DNA from: Tunicatimonas pelagia
GTDB taxonomy: Bacteria > Bacteroidota > Bacteroidia > Cytophagales > Cyclobacteriaceae
Assembly (NCBI RefSeq): GCF_030506325.1
Contig: NZ_CP120683.1
Location: forward strand, 6,266,501-6,330,500
DNA length: 64,000 nucleotides
Direction of reading: 5' to 3'
Shown here: positions 17,393-25,123 of the stretch, in pieces
Position numbering within the stretch: position 1 is the stretch's first letter
Layout of the letters: each line of letters starts with the position of its first letter
Position numbers and translations under genes: made by a program
Notes under the pieces: model-generated
What the model saw: the letters and a program-made list of their open reading frames with translations, nothing else
What the model was told of the DNA's origin: nothing
Database searches by the model: none

Positions 17393-20300
17393 GTGGAAAA
17401 ACCCTTCATCATTTATCGCTCTTCCGCGGGTTCCGGCAAAACCTACACACTGGCGTTAGAGTATCTTAAACTCGCGTTGCGCCAACCTAACGCCTACCGA
17501 ACAATTTTGGCCGTTACCTTCACCAACAAGGCCACTCAGGAAATGAAGGGGCGGGTGTTACAGTACCTGCATGAAGTAGCGAAAGCAGACAGTAGCTTAC
17601 TACGAACTACGCTGGCTAAAGAATTGGCACTTTCGGAGATTGAACTATCCTTGCAGGCTGAGCAAACTCTTCAGTATCTGCTACACGGTTATTCCTACTT
17701 TTCGGTGATGACGATTGATGCTTTTTTTCAGAAAGTAGTGCGAGGGTTTGCCCGAGAAATGGGGCTTCAGGCCGGGTTTACTATTGAACTTGATCTGAAT
17801 AAGGTTTTGGGTGAGGTGATTGACCGATTGCTGGAGGAAGTGGGCGAAAAGCAAAACCGCAGTATCCGTCGTTGGCTTACCCGCTTTGCGGAAGAAAAAG
17901 TTGAGTCAGGCAGTAGCTGGGATTTTCGGCGAGAGATTAAAGTGTTGGCAGGAGAATTATTCAAAGAGAACTACCGGGAAAAAGCTCTGGCCTTTGAAGG
18001 TAACCTAACCCCCCAAACTGCCGACAATCTGCTAAAGCAACTGCGCGAATTGCAACTGGCGTTTGAAAAGCAAATGGCGGATATTGGTGAAGCCGCTCTG
18101 AATTTATTGCAACAGCAGCAGCTTGATGTAACGGATTTTAGCTACGGGAAAAGTGGGGTAGTAGGCTACTTTGTCAAGATCGCTGAAGGCAATCAGTTCA
18201 CTCCTACCAAGCGAGTGCTAGCCGCTCGGGAAAATTTGGAAGGTTGGGTGAAAAAGACTGATCCGAGGAAAGAACAGCTACTGTCGGTAGCCACTGCATT
18301 GCATCCGCACTTAGAAGAAGCACTGGATTTCTACGAAGAAGCAGGACCGTTGTATCATTCGGTGGTGCAGATGCAGCGGTTCATGTACACCTACGGTATT
18401 CTGCATCATCTGGAGGAACAGATCGATCAGTATAAGCGAGAAAATGACTTAATGCTGATCTCTGATGCTCCCACTTTTCTTCGGGATATTATCGGGAAGG
18501 ACGATACACCCTTTATCTACGAAAAAATCGGGAGCTACTACCAGCATTTTCTGATCGATGAGTTCCAGGATACTTCCGGCTTGCAGTGGATGAACTTCCG
18601 ACCGTTGGTAGAAAATAGTCTGGATGCTGGTAATCGGAACTTGGTGGTGGGCGACGTAAAACAATCGATCTATCGCTGGCGGGGAGGGGACTGGCAACTC
18701 TTGCTCAATACCATTCAGCAGGATATTCAGGAATGGCGCACTGAAATCCGGCAACTCGATCACAATTTTCGCAGTCGTAAAAATATACTGGATTTCAATA
18801 ATGCGTTGTTTCAGGCAGCAGCATCGGAGCTGTTTCAGTATATCACCGACGAATTAATGGGCGATTTGGTGGATGAGCCGTTGCAGCAACAGTTACTCCA
18901 GCAAGCTTCGGTACTCCAGCAGGCGTACCAGGATGTAGCTCAGAAGATTCCTGCCACGTATGATCAACAAGCAACTTGGCACGGCCACGTAAAAATTGAG
19001 TTGCTGGCAGAAGATCATTGCCTTGGCGAGGAAGGTGAACTCACCGACTGGCGCAGCCACGTTCGGTCTAGGTTACCCGGAATGATTGAGAAATTACAAG
19101 CCGAAGGTTACACTGCTGGCGATATTGCTTTTTTGGTGCGGAACAAGCGGGATGGACAGGCGGTGGTAGATACATTTATGCAGTATAAACACGAAGGAAA
19201 AACGCAACCTGACTACAACTACGAAGTGGTTTCATCCGAATCATTGATGCTGACTTCTTCGCTAACGGTTAGTCTACTAGTGGAGCTGATGCGCTTTCTG
19301 GATAATACGCACGATGAGATAGTTCGTAGTAGTATACTGTATAAGTACCATTTAATTACCACCAATGAAGTTAGCTCCGACAAGCTGCACCCAATCTTCA
19401 GCAACCCCAGCAATGGAGATGATTTAACTAGCTTTCTTAAGCAACTTCCCCCAGATTTTGAAACGTACTACGCCTACCTTAACAAACTGCCGATTTACGA
19501 ATTGGTAGAAAATTTGGTGCTGATTTTTGATCTGGGACAGTACCACGAGAAAGCGTACTTGCAAGCGTTTCAGGATGCAGTACTGCAATATTCGCTAACT
19601 GAGCAAGGTGATTTACGCTCCTTTTTAACTTGGTGGGACGAACGAGGGACTAATAGCTCGGCTCAGATCTCCGAAGAAACGGATGCTATGCGAGTAATGA
19701 CCATCCATAAAGCCAAAGGATTGCAGTTTAAGATTGTGATTCTTCCATTTTGTGATTGGCCGTTAGATCATCAGTCGTTCACCACCAATATTCTCTGGAC
19801 GTATCCTCAAGATGCTAACTTGGCTAACGCTGGGCTGGTACCGATGAAGTACACCACTCAGCTTACTCAAACCGTTTTCAGCCAAGACTACTACGAAGAG
19901 AAGATTCGGATTCATATGGATCATCTGAACTTGCTATACGTAGCATTTACTCGAGCCGAAGAGGGATTATACGCCTTTGCCCGACCAATGGCTAAGCGCA
20001 ACGGTAGTTTTCCGATAAACGGAGTTGCGAATTTGCTTCGTACCATTTTACCCGATTTGGAGCAACCAGATTCTTTAGCCGGTTGGGATGAGATGGGGCA
20101 GCTCTACGAAGCTGGAAACGAGAAACCGGAGACCGGAGACCGGAGACCGGAAAACGGAAAGTGGAGTGTTGAATTACCGGATTATACTTCGGTGCGCTGG
20201 CGAAACCGTCTGAGTGTGCGTTCGCTCTCGCAGGGCTTTTTTGCTACCAAAGTTGGTACGGTCAGTAACGTAGTGTTGATGCAGCAATTGCTTATCCAGT

Positions 20301-20683
20301 TACCATCACTTGATCAACTAGAAAATCAGCTAGAAAAAATTGCCTTCGAGCGAGGGCTTACCACGCCAGAGTGTAAGGTGCTACTGAAACAAGCGCGCTC
20401 GTTTTTAACCAAGGGAGAGGCAACTGCTTGGTATCAACCGCACCCCCGAGTACTCGTACAACGCCCCCTACTTATCAAACCGAATCGTTCCGTTGTGCTG
20501 GATCGGGTACTGCTGGATGGTAAGAAAATGACCGCCATCAACTTTCACACCCACTTAGATGAATCGGAAAAAAATGAAGCGTTGTCTATCGCTAAAGACT
20601 ATTTGTTAACTCAGTATGATTTGGTAGCCTTGTATCTGGTAGATGTGAATATTTTGGGAGTGAAGAAAGTACTACAGTGCTAA
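17393..20683 (+). CDS. UvrD/RecB (AddA)-like ATP-dependent helicase with degenerate nuclease domain
   Basis: A superfamily-1 DNA helicase related to the RecB/AddA subunit that processes double-strand breaks. I choose the GTG at 17393, giving MEKPFIIYRSSAGSGKT directly before the Walker A box; an in-frame TTG lies 24 nt upstream. Motifs in order are Walker A SAGSGKT, Walker B/motif II FLIDEFQDTS, motif III GDVKQSIYRWRGG, motif IV LDHNFRSR, motif V MTIHKAKGLQF and motif VI LLYVAFTRAEE. The C-terminal PD-(D/E)XK region keeps one Asp (VVLDRVLLDG) but has NFHT where family members have D(Y/F)K(T). No addB/recC neighbour is present. A GACCGGA tandem repeat lies in frame between helicase and nuclease parts (20125-20150). 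Confidence 0.9.
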   Translation: MEKPFIIYRSSAGSGKTYTLALEYLKLALRQPNAYRTILAVTFTNKATQEMKGRVLQYLHEVAKADSSLLRTTLAKELALSEIELSLQAEQTLQYLLHGYSYFSVMTIDAFFQKVVRGFAREMGLQAGFTIELDLNKVLGEVIDRLLEEVGEKQNRSIRRWLTRFAEEKVESGSSWDFRREIKVLAGELFKENYREKALAFEGNLTPQTADNLLKQLRELQLAFEKQMADIGEAALNLLQQQQLDVTDFSYGKSGVVGYFVKIAEGNQFTPTKRVLAARENLEGWVKKTDPRKEQLLSVATALHPHLEEALDFYEEAGPLYHSVVQMQRFMYTYGILHHLEEQIDQYKRENDLMLISDAPTFLRDIIGKDDTPFIYEKIGSYYQHFLIDEFQDTSGLQWMNFRPLVENSLDAGNRNLVVGDVKQSIYRWRGGDWQLLLNTIQQDIQEWRTEIRQLDHNFRSRKNILDFNNALFQAAASELFQYITDELMGDLVDEPLQQQLLQQASVLQQAYQDVAQKIPATYDQQATWHGHVKIELLAEDHCLGEEGELTDWRSHVRSRLPGMIEKLQAEGYTAGDIAFLVRNKRDGQAVVDTFMQYKHEGKTQPDYNYEVVSSESLMLTSSLTVSLLVELMRFLDNTHDEIVRSSILYKYHLITTNEVSSDKLHPIFSNPSNGDDLTSFLKQLPPDFETYYAYLNKLPIYELVENLVLIFDLGQYHEKAYLQAFQDAVLQYSLTEQGDLRSFLTWWDERGTNSSAQISEETDAMRVMTIHKAKGLQFKIVILPFCDWPLDHQSFTTNILWTYPQDANLANAGLVPMKYTTQLTQTVFSQDYYEEKIRIHMDHLNLLYVAFTRAEEGLYAFARPMAKRNGSFPINGVANLLRTILPDLEQPDSLAGWDEMGQLYEAGNEKPETGDRRPENGKWSVELPDYTSVRWRNRLSVRSLSQGFFATKVGTVSNVVLMQQLLIQLPSLDQLENQLEKIAFERGLTTPECKVLLKQARSFLTKGEATAWYQPHPRVLVQRPLLIKPNRSVVLDRVLLDGKKMTAINFHTHLDESEKNEALSIAKDYLLTQYDLVALYLVDVNILGVKKVLQC
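20123..20152 (+). repeat. In-frame GACCGGA tandem repeat inside the helicase gene
   Basis: About three and a half copies of the 7-nt word GACCGGA lie within the coding sequence, encoding KPETGDRRPENGK. The same word recurs inverted in intergenic DNA at 23641-23660. It falls in the linker before the nuclease-like domain and keeps the frame. Confidence 0.8.
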
Positions 20684-20684
20684 T

Positions 20685-20767
20685 GTGTTATGGTGCGAAG
20701 TGCTGAATTCTGTAGGTGGCTATCTAGTTAGGCTCAATCGAGCTCCGAAACATTTAAACCATAACAC
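20685..20767. repeat. Spaced inverted repeat between convergent genes
   Basis: GTGTTATGGT (20685-20694) and ACCATAACAC (20758-20767) are perfect 10-bp arms separated by 63 nt, filling the gap between the helicase gene and the DUF445 gene. It could fold as a long-loop hairpin. Its words belong to the AACACTATA-like family seen again at 21385-21430 and 21588-21660. There is no T tract, so I do not call it a terminator. Confidence 0.6.
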
Positions 20768-20774
20768 CCTCAAG

Positions 20775-21371
20775 CTACTGCAACTGTAGCAATCCGATCT
20801 GGATCAGGCCAATGAGGAAGCCTAGCACTCCACCCAGAATCTCGATAAACTTAAACTCCTTTCGCATAATTGAGTACAGAATTTCTTCTAGCTTATCGCT
20901 GGAGAAGTTAACCACCTTCTCGTACACTATGCGCTCCACATCAACTTCTTTCTCTATTTTGTTGGCAAACTGACCAATGAGTTCGGGTAACATCAATTCC
21001 AGTTCTTGTTGTAAGGTAGCTTTGATTTTTACGCGCATATCATCGCTCATAAATACGTAGAGCATCGGCATGCTTTCCATCATGCGGTTTTCTAGAAAAT
21101 CATCTAGCTTTTCGTCAATGACCTGATGCACATCGTTCAGGTTATCCGGGTTGGTGATAGCCTTCCGCACATCCTCCATGGAGAATAGCTCATCCGACAC
21201 AATTTTTCCTAGCTTCTCTGCCAGCTTTTTCTGTCGCTTCGGAAAAATACCTTGTATCTCCAGAAATAGTATTTTCACTTTTTCCCGGGGATGGAAGAGC
21301 ATTTTGATTGCAATAAAGTTAGTAATCCACCCGGTGAGGGCAGCAATAATGGGTAGTGTTAGTATAATCAT
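20775..21371 (-). CDS. DUF445 family membrane protein
   Basis: The protein has 198 residues. It starts with a hydrophobic helix (ILTLPIIAALTGWITNFIAI) continuing into the DUF445 hallmark KMLFHPREKVKILF and IQGIFPKRQKKLAEKLG. A long amphipathic helical middle follows (EDVRKAITNPDN, ENRMMESMP), and a second hydrophobic segment ends the protein (LGGVLGFLIGLIQIGLLQL). The topology is a pair of terminal membrane helices around a helical domain, usual for this family. The biochemical function of the family is not established. It is flanked on both sides by inverted word-like repeats. Confidence 0.85.
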   Translation of the reverse strand: MIILTLPIIAALTGWITNFIAIKMLFHPREKVKILFLEIQGIFPKRQKKLAEKLGKIVSDELFSMEDVRKAITNPDNLNDVHQVIDEKLDDFLENRMMESMPMLYVFMSDDMRVKIKATLQQELELMLPELIGQFANKIEKEVDVERIVYEKVVNFSSDKLEEILYSIMRKEFKFIEILGGVLGFLIGLIQIGLLQLQ

Positions 21372-21384
21372 AGATTAGTTTGTT

Positions 21385-21660
21385 CGTGGTGTTGTGGTAT
21401 TGGGTGCGAAATGTTATAGTGTTTGGGTGGAAAAATAATGAATTTGGATTTTAGAGGTGAACAATCTTTCAGAGTTTGGCAATTTTACGTAGTACTTTAA
21501 ACGTATCCAAAGGTAAGTAGCCGTTCAGTTTTTTGGCCTTTCAGCAATTTTACCCTTGTGCTCATATTCATAGCAAGTCTAACTTGAACACTCAAACACC
21601 CCCGCACTCTAACACTATAGCACTTCATACTTTAACACCAACAACTATAACACTATAATC
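21385..21660. repeat. Low-complexity word repeats upstream of DUF445 and the Gfo/Idh gene
   Basis: The 343-nt gap between the divergent starts of DUF445 and the oxidoreductase holds two low-complexity blocks with the same words in opposite orientation: about 21385-21430 (GTTATAGTGTTTGGGTG and neighbours) and about 21588-21660 (CTAACACTATAGCACTTC, ACTATAACACTATAAT). Between them I see only ordinary AT-rich sequence. Promoters for both genes must lie in or between these blocks. Confidence 0.6.
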
Positions 21661-21714
21661 TCTAAAATTTGTATCTTACGTCTTAATTTTAACCGATTAC
21701 AAAATTTGCAAGCA

Positions 21715-23079
21715 ATGATCGAAGAAAAACACCTCAATCGAAGAAGCTTTATGAAAACCTCAGGAGCTGCTGGGCTAGGCATTACTTTCCTTAGCAGTGC
21801 CGTGCCGGTTTTTGGGAAGAATGCACCCAGCAATCAACTCAACGTCGCCGTAATGGGGGTACGTAGTCGGGGTGCGGCTCTGCTCAATGAAGTTTTAAAG
21901 ATAGACGGTATGCACCTTTCGCATATTTGTGACGTAGACCAACAGATATTGGATAAAACCTCACATGAGATTAAGGAATCAAAGCTACAGAAAAAGCAGC
22001 CTAAGGCACTTTCTGATTTCCGGGAGGCACTGGAAGACGATGACCTTGATGCTTTGGTAATTGCTGCGCCGGATCATTGGCATGCCCCGGCTGCTCTTAT
22101 GGCATTGCAAGCGGGTAAGCATGTGTACGTAGAAAAGCCCTGTGGGCACAACCCCAAAGAAGGTGAAATGCTGGTAGAAGCTCAACAGCGTTACGGAAAA
22201 ATAGTACAAATGGGGAACCAGCAGAGGTCGGCTCTTGAGTCTATTGATATTGTTCAACAAATTAGAGATGGTATCATCGGTCGTCCTTACTACGCTAAAG
22301 CCTGGTATGTGAATGCTCGTGATTCTATTGGTACCGGGAAACAAGTGCCCGTACCAGAACATTTGAATTATGAACTATGGCAAGGGCCCGCCCCCCGTCA
22401 ACCTTATCAGGATAATGTGATTCACTACAATTGGCACTGGTTTTGGAACTGGGGAACCGGAGAAGCCCTGAATAATGGTACCCACGAAATAGATGTTTGC
22501 CGTTGGGCACTAGGGGTTGATTACCCTACTCGCGTAGGTTCTCAGGGGGGACGTTACCACTACGACGACGACTGGGAGTTTTATGATACACAGATTGTTA
22601 ATTACGATTTTGACGACGAAAAAACCATTACGTGGGAAGGAAGAAGCTGTAATCCGAACCGCATAAAAGGACGAGGAAGAGGTTCATTGATCTGTGGTAC
22701 CGAAGGTTCTGTGATTCTTGACCGAGATGGGTACGAAGTATACGACATGAAGAACAATTTGGTAAAGGAACTAAAGGCTAGCACCAAGGCGGCTTCTATG
22801 GATACCCGTGGGGGAGATAGTATGACTAATATGCACATTGCTAACTTTCGTGATGGGGTAGTAGATGGGGCTACGTTGAACTCACCGATTGAGGAAGGAC
22901 ACAAAAGTGTGCTACTCTGCCATCTGGCCAATATTTCGCAAGAAATGGGACGAGCACTAATGATAGATACGGCTACCGGACAAATTAAAGACGACAAAGA
23001 AGCGATGAAGATGTGGAGTCGGGAGTATGAACCCGGTTGGGAACCCGAATCTAGTACTTTGGGAATGGGTAACGAATAA
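21715..23079 (+). CDS. Gfo/Idh/MocA family oxidoreductase, Tat-exported
   Basis: The protein has 454 residues from the ATG at 21715 (an in-frame TTG lies 9 nt upstream). It opens with a twin-arginine signal (NRRSFMKTSGAAGLG), so a cofactor-loaded dehydrogenase is probably exported folded. The Rossmann start is LNVAVMGVRSRGAAL near residue 38, followed by DHWHAPAALMAL and the family's VYVEKPCGHN near residue 140, with the conserved EKP lysine. The C-terminal alpha/beta domain includes WHWFWNWGTGEALNNGTHE, matching the group of Tat-exported sugar oxidoreductases and glycosidase-like Gfo proteins common in Bacteroidota and Planctomycetes. The substrate is unknown and no sugar gene cluster surrounds it. 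Confidence 0.88.
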   Translation: MIEEKHLNRRSFMKTSGAAGLGITFLSSAVPVFGKNAPSNQLNVAVMGVRSRGAALLNEVLKIDGMHLSHICDVDQQILDKTSHEIKESKLQKKQPKALSDFREALEDDDLDALVIAAPDHWHAPAALMALQAGKHVYVEKPCGHNPKEGEMLVEAQQRYGKIVQMGNQQRSALESIDIVQQIRDGIIGRPYYAKAWYVNARDSIGTGKQVPVPEHLNYELWQGPAPRQPYQDNVIHYNWHWFWNWGTGEALNNGTHEIDVCRWALGVDYPTRVGSQGGRYHYDDDWEFYDTQIVNYDFDDEKTITWEGRSCNPNRIKGRGRGSLICGTEGSVILDRDGYEVYDMKNNLVKELKASTKAASMDTRGGDSMTNMHIANFRDGVVDGATLNSPIEEGHKSVLLCHLANISQEMGRALMIDTATGQIKDDKEAMKMWSREYEPGWEPESSTLGMGNE

Positions 23080-23082
23080 ATT

Positions 23083-23112
23083 GAAAGCCTCTGCATTGCA
23101 GAGGCTTTTTAA
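23083..23112. terminator. Rho-independent terminator between convergent genes
   Basis: A perfect stem AAAGCCTCTGCA / TGCAGAGGCTTT with a tiny loop and flanking T (plus strand) and T after the stem on the minus strand as well, so it can end transcription both ways. It overlaps the stop of the 94-residue gene. Confidence 0.9.
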
Positions 23113-23393
23113 TTGCTGTTTCGGTTAGAAATACCGAGTTTCAGAAGATTAATATCAGGCTTGTTCTTCAAATCACGGTAGTGCTCTTTATCTAAGTCTT
23201 CAAGCTGCTGAATCTGTCGGGCACATTCGTTAAGTAGACTGATCTCTACCAAATCAAACTCCTGGTCGGAAGTGAGCACAAAAGAGACCTCATTTTCATT
23301 GGTTTCTTTGCTGTATTCATAGCCAAACTTGACCAGAAGCTTCTCGAACTTCTTCTCCACAAAATGATCAATACTTACACTTACCGTTGGCAT
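23109..23393 (-). CDS. Hypothetical protein (94 aa)
   Basis: A charged, mostly helical soluble protein with no signal peptide or membrane segment. The N-terminal half alternates strand and helix (VSVSIDHFVEKKFEKLLVK, NEVSFVLTSD) and the C-terminal half is an acidic helix (CARQIQQLEDLDKEHYRDL). It ends in the bidirectional terminator shared with the oxidoreductase gene. I do not recognise a family. Normal codon use and isolation from other frames make it a likely real gene. Confidence 0.65.
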   Translation of the reverse strand: MPTVSVSIDHFVEKKFEKLLVKFGYEYSKETNENEVSFVLTSDQEFDLVEISLLNECARQIQQLEDLDKEHYRDLKNKPDINLLKLGISNRNSN

Positions 23394-23593
23394 AATCAGT
23401 ATAATTTTTTCGCTATTTTTTTGATTGCCAATCTAGGAAGAGGCTACTAAGGTTTTCAAGTCAGATTTAAAAGCAAAGGTACATCGTAAGTTTGCCGTAC
23501 ATTCCTGGATTTACACTGAGCTACAGAATTTATTAAGAAAGAAAATCATATAGCGAGTTAGTTGCTGAATTGTTTTTTAGTCCACCGTCATTA

Positions 23594-23660
23594 GTCTTTT
23601 GTAACCATTATTCATCAATCACCAGTCATTATTCATTAGCTTCCGGTCTCCGGTTTTTGC
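23594..23660. repeat. Intergenic word repeats, ATTATTCATC type plus CCGGTCTCCGG
   Basis: Between the 94-residue gene and the TM2 gene, the plus strand carries near-repeats of CATTATTCAT (ATTATTCATCAATC, GTCATTATTCATTAGC), then CCGGTCTCCGGT. The last word is the inverse of the GACCGGA repeat inside the helicase gene at 20123-20152. The first resembles the tract at 54226-54281. Confidence 0.6.
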
Positions 23661-23682
23661 TTTTCCGCTTTGAAGTTACTTG

Positions 23683-24138
23683 TTAGCTAATTTTTTTATC
23701 AAAGTCAAGAGAATCACTCATTATCCAGGGTTGGTCTCGTAAAATAGCATTCGCTCGAGCGTACACCAAGCGAGGAAGGTAATCGCCGCGCTCTTTGGCT
23801 TGTTGTAAATATTGCTGTACATCTTCTTTAGAAGAGAGTTTCTCAATCTCCTGAAGAAGTTTTTCCTCCCGCTCTTTTTCAAAACTAGCGGCTAATAGCA
23901 CCTCGTCATCCGAAAACTTTTTGGATAGTTCGTGTCCCAAGTTATAGCGACGGTTAAACTCAGCGTAGTCCATAGAGCTAAATCGGGCAGCATCAAACCA
24001 GCTAATAATCATGGGAACCAGAGTCCAAAAAAAACCAGCATACCACCAGCCCCGGCGGTGTTGCCCAATGTAAAACCGATGAACACCGAATCCTCCCAGA
24101 AGAATTGCTAGGAGGATTGCGTAGGATTTATGTTTCAT
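23683..24138 (-). CDS. TM2 domain-containing membrane protein
   Basis: The protein has 151 residues. Residues 1-50 form the TM2 domain: a first helix AILLAILLGGFGVHRFYIG, a basic turn QHRRGWW, and a second helix ending VPMIISWFDA, with the characteristic GxHRFYxG and D at the end. The remainder is a charged helical tail (YAEFNRRYN, FEKEREEKLLQEIEKL) that is probably cytoplasmic. The function of this family in bacteria is not settled. It stands alone on the minus strand. Confidence 0.88.
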   Translation of the reverse strand: MKHKSYAILLAILLGGFGVHRFYIGQHRRGWWYAGFFWTLVPMIISWFDAARFSSMDYAEFNRRYNLGHELSKKFSDDEVLLAASFEKEREEKLLQEIEKLSSKEDVQQYLQQAKERGDYLPRLVYARANAILRDQPWIMSDSLDFDKKIS

Positions 24139-24491
24139 AATAATAAGCCTGTTTTATCAGTTTGGTTAGGTACAGTGCCCTGCCAAAAATAGCACACCGA
24201 CTGAACCAAAGTTTGGCATTCGGTTAATCGTGTCTTTCTTTTCAAAAGGTAAATATCAAATAATGTTCCTAACTCGCGACCAAAAAAAAGCAAGGAAGTA
24301 AGTTCTAGACAAATATTCTGGAAACTATTACGCTACTGATGCCTTCGTCTCAATCTGAAAGTGAATAGACAAGATTTTAGTGCGAAAGTGGGTAGTATTT
24401 TTACTCTTTTTCATATTTAGTAGGGCTGTACAAAACTTTTGTTAAATTCGTTTTCTCAAAGAGAATGATGAAGTAAACCAGGAGTATTGAT
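24139..24491. other. Intergenic region, no gene seen
   Basis: This 353-base gap lies between the divergent TM2 and YqgE genes. I find only very short frames (about 12 codons or fewer). TTTGGTT at 24161-24167 and AACCAAA at 24204-24210 form a spaced inverted repeat. An AGGAG ribosome-binding site lies just before the YqgE start. No RNA gene or convincing promoter could be picked out. Confidence 0.4.
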
Positions 24492-25058
24492 ATGCGTGGA
24501 GATGCTGTAAAACCTACTAAGGGCGACTTATTACTATCGGAGCCTTTTTTAGCTGACCCAAATTTTGAGCGATCTGTGATACTTTTATGCGAGCATAATA
24601 GCCAGGGATCTTTTGGCTTTGTGCTTAACAAAGAAGCTGACCTCAAACTTTCTGACGCAATAGATGAAGTACAAAACTACCAACAAACATTATACGTGGG
24701 TGGCCCCGTACAGCACGAGACGCTTCACTTCCTGCACCGTATTAATCCGCCGTTCAGTAATTCGGAGCCGATAGTAAATGATGTTTTTTGGGGCGGTGAT
24801 TTTGACGAGCTATTATCACTTATCAATACTCGGCAAATTTCGGCAACCGACGTAAAGTTTTTTGCCGGATATTCGGGTTGGGGCCCCGGGCAGCTAGCGG
24901 ATGAATTGAAAGAAGAGACCTGGATTGTGTATCGTCAGCCTACCGCTTACCAGCTATTTGATATTCCGGCAGGCCAGTTGTGGCAGGAGATATTACGTAA
25001 CATGGGCGGAAAGTACCGTATGTTCTCCAACTATCCAATTGACCCACGTTTGAACTAA
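24492..25058 (+). CDS. YqgE/AlgH family protein
   Basis: A 188-residue soluble protein of the DUF179 family. It begins GDLLLSEPFLADPNFERSV, continues HNSQGSFGFVLNKE and LYVGGPVQ, and has the typical FFAGYSGWGPGQL near residue 120, all family landmarks. Length matches the family. Its exact role is not known, although homologues are widely conserved. Unusually for this phylum, an AGGAG Shine-Dalgarno sequence lies 7 nt before the ATG. It precedes the DUF349 gene by 65 nt in the same direction. Confidence 0.93.
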   Translation: MRGDAVKPTKGDLLLSEPFLADPNFERSVILLCEHNSQGSFGFVLNKEADLKLSDAIDEVQNYQQTLYVGGPVQHETLHFLHRINPPFSNSEPIVNDVFWGGDFDELLSLINTRQISATDVKFFAGYSGWGPGQLADELKEETWIVYRQPTAYQLFDIPAGQLWQEILRNMGGKYRMFSNYPIDPRLN

Positions 25059-25123
25059 AACACTTGTCTCCGTTTTATATTCTATAGTAAAGAAAAAGTA
25101 GCAAGGAAACTGAATACTGCATT

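Noticed and set aside
17393-20683. Defence-system helicase-nuclease (such as a Gabija- or Zorya-like system)
   Set aside because: No partner nuclease or effector gene is next to it, and its motifs fit RecB/AddA best; neighbours are ordinary genes.
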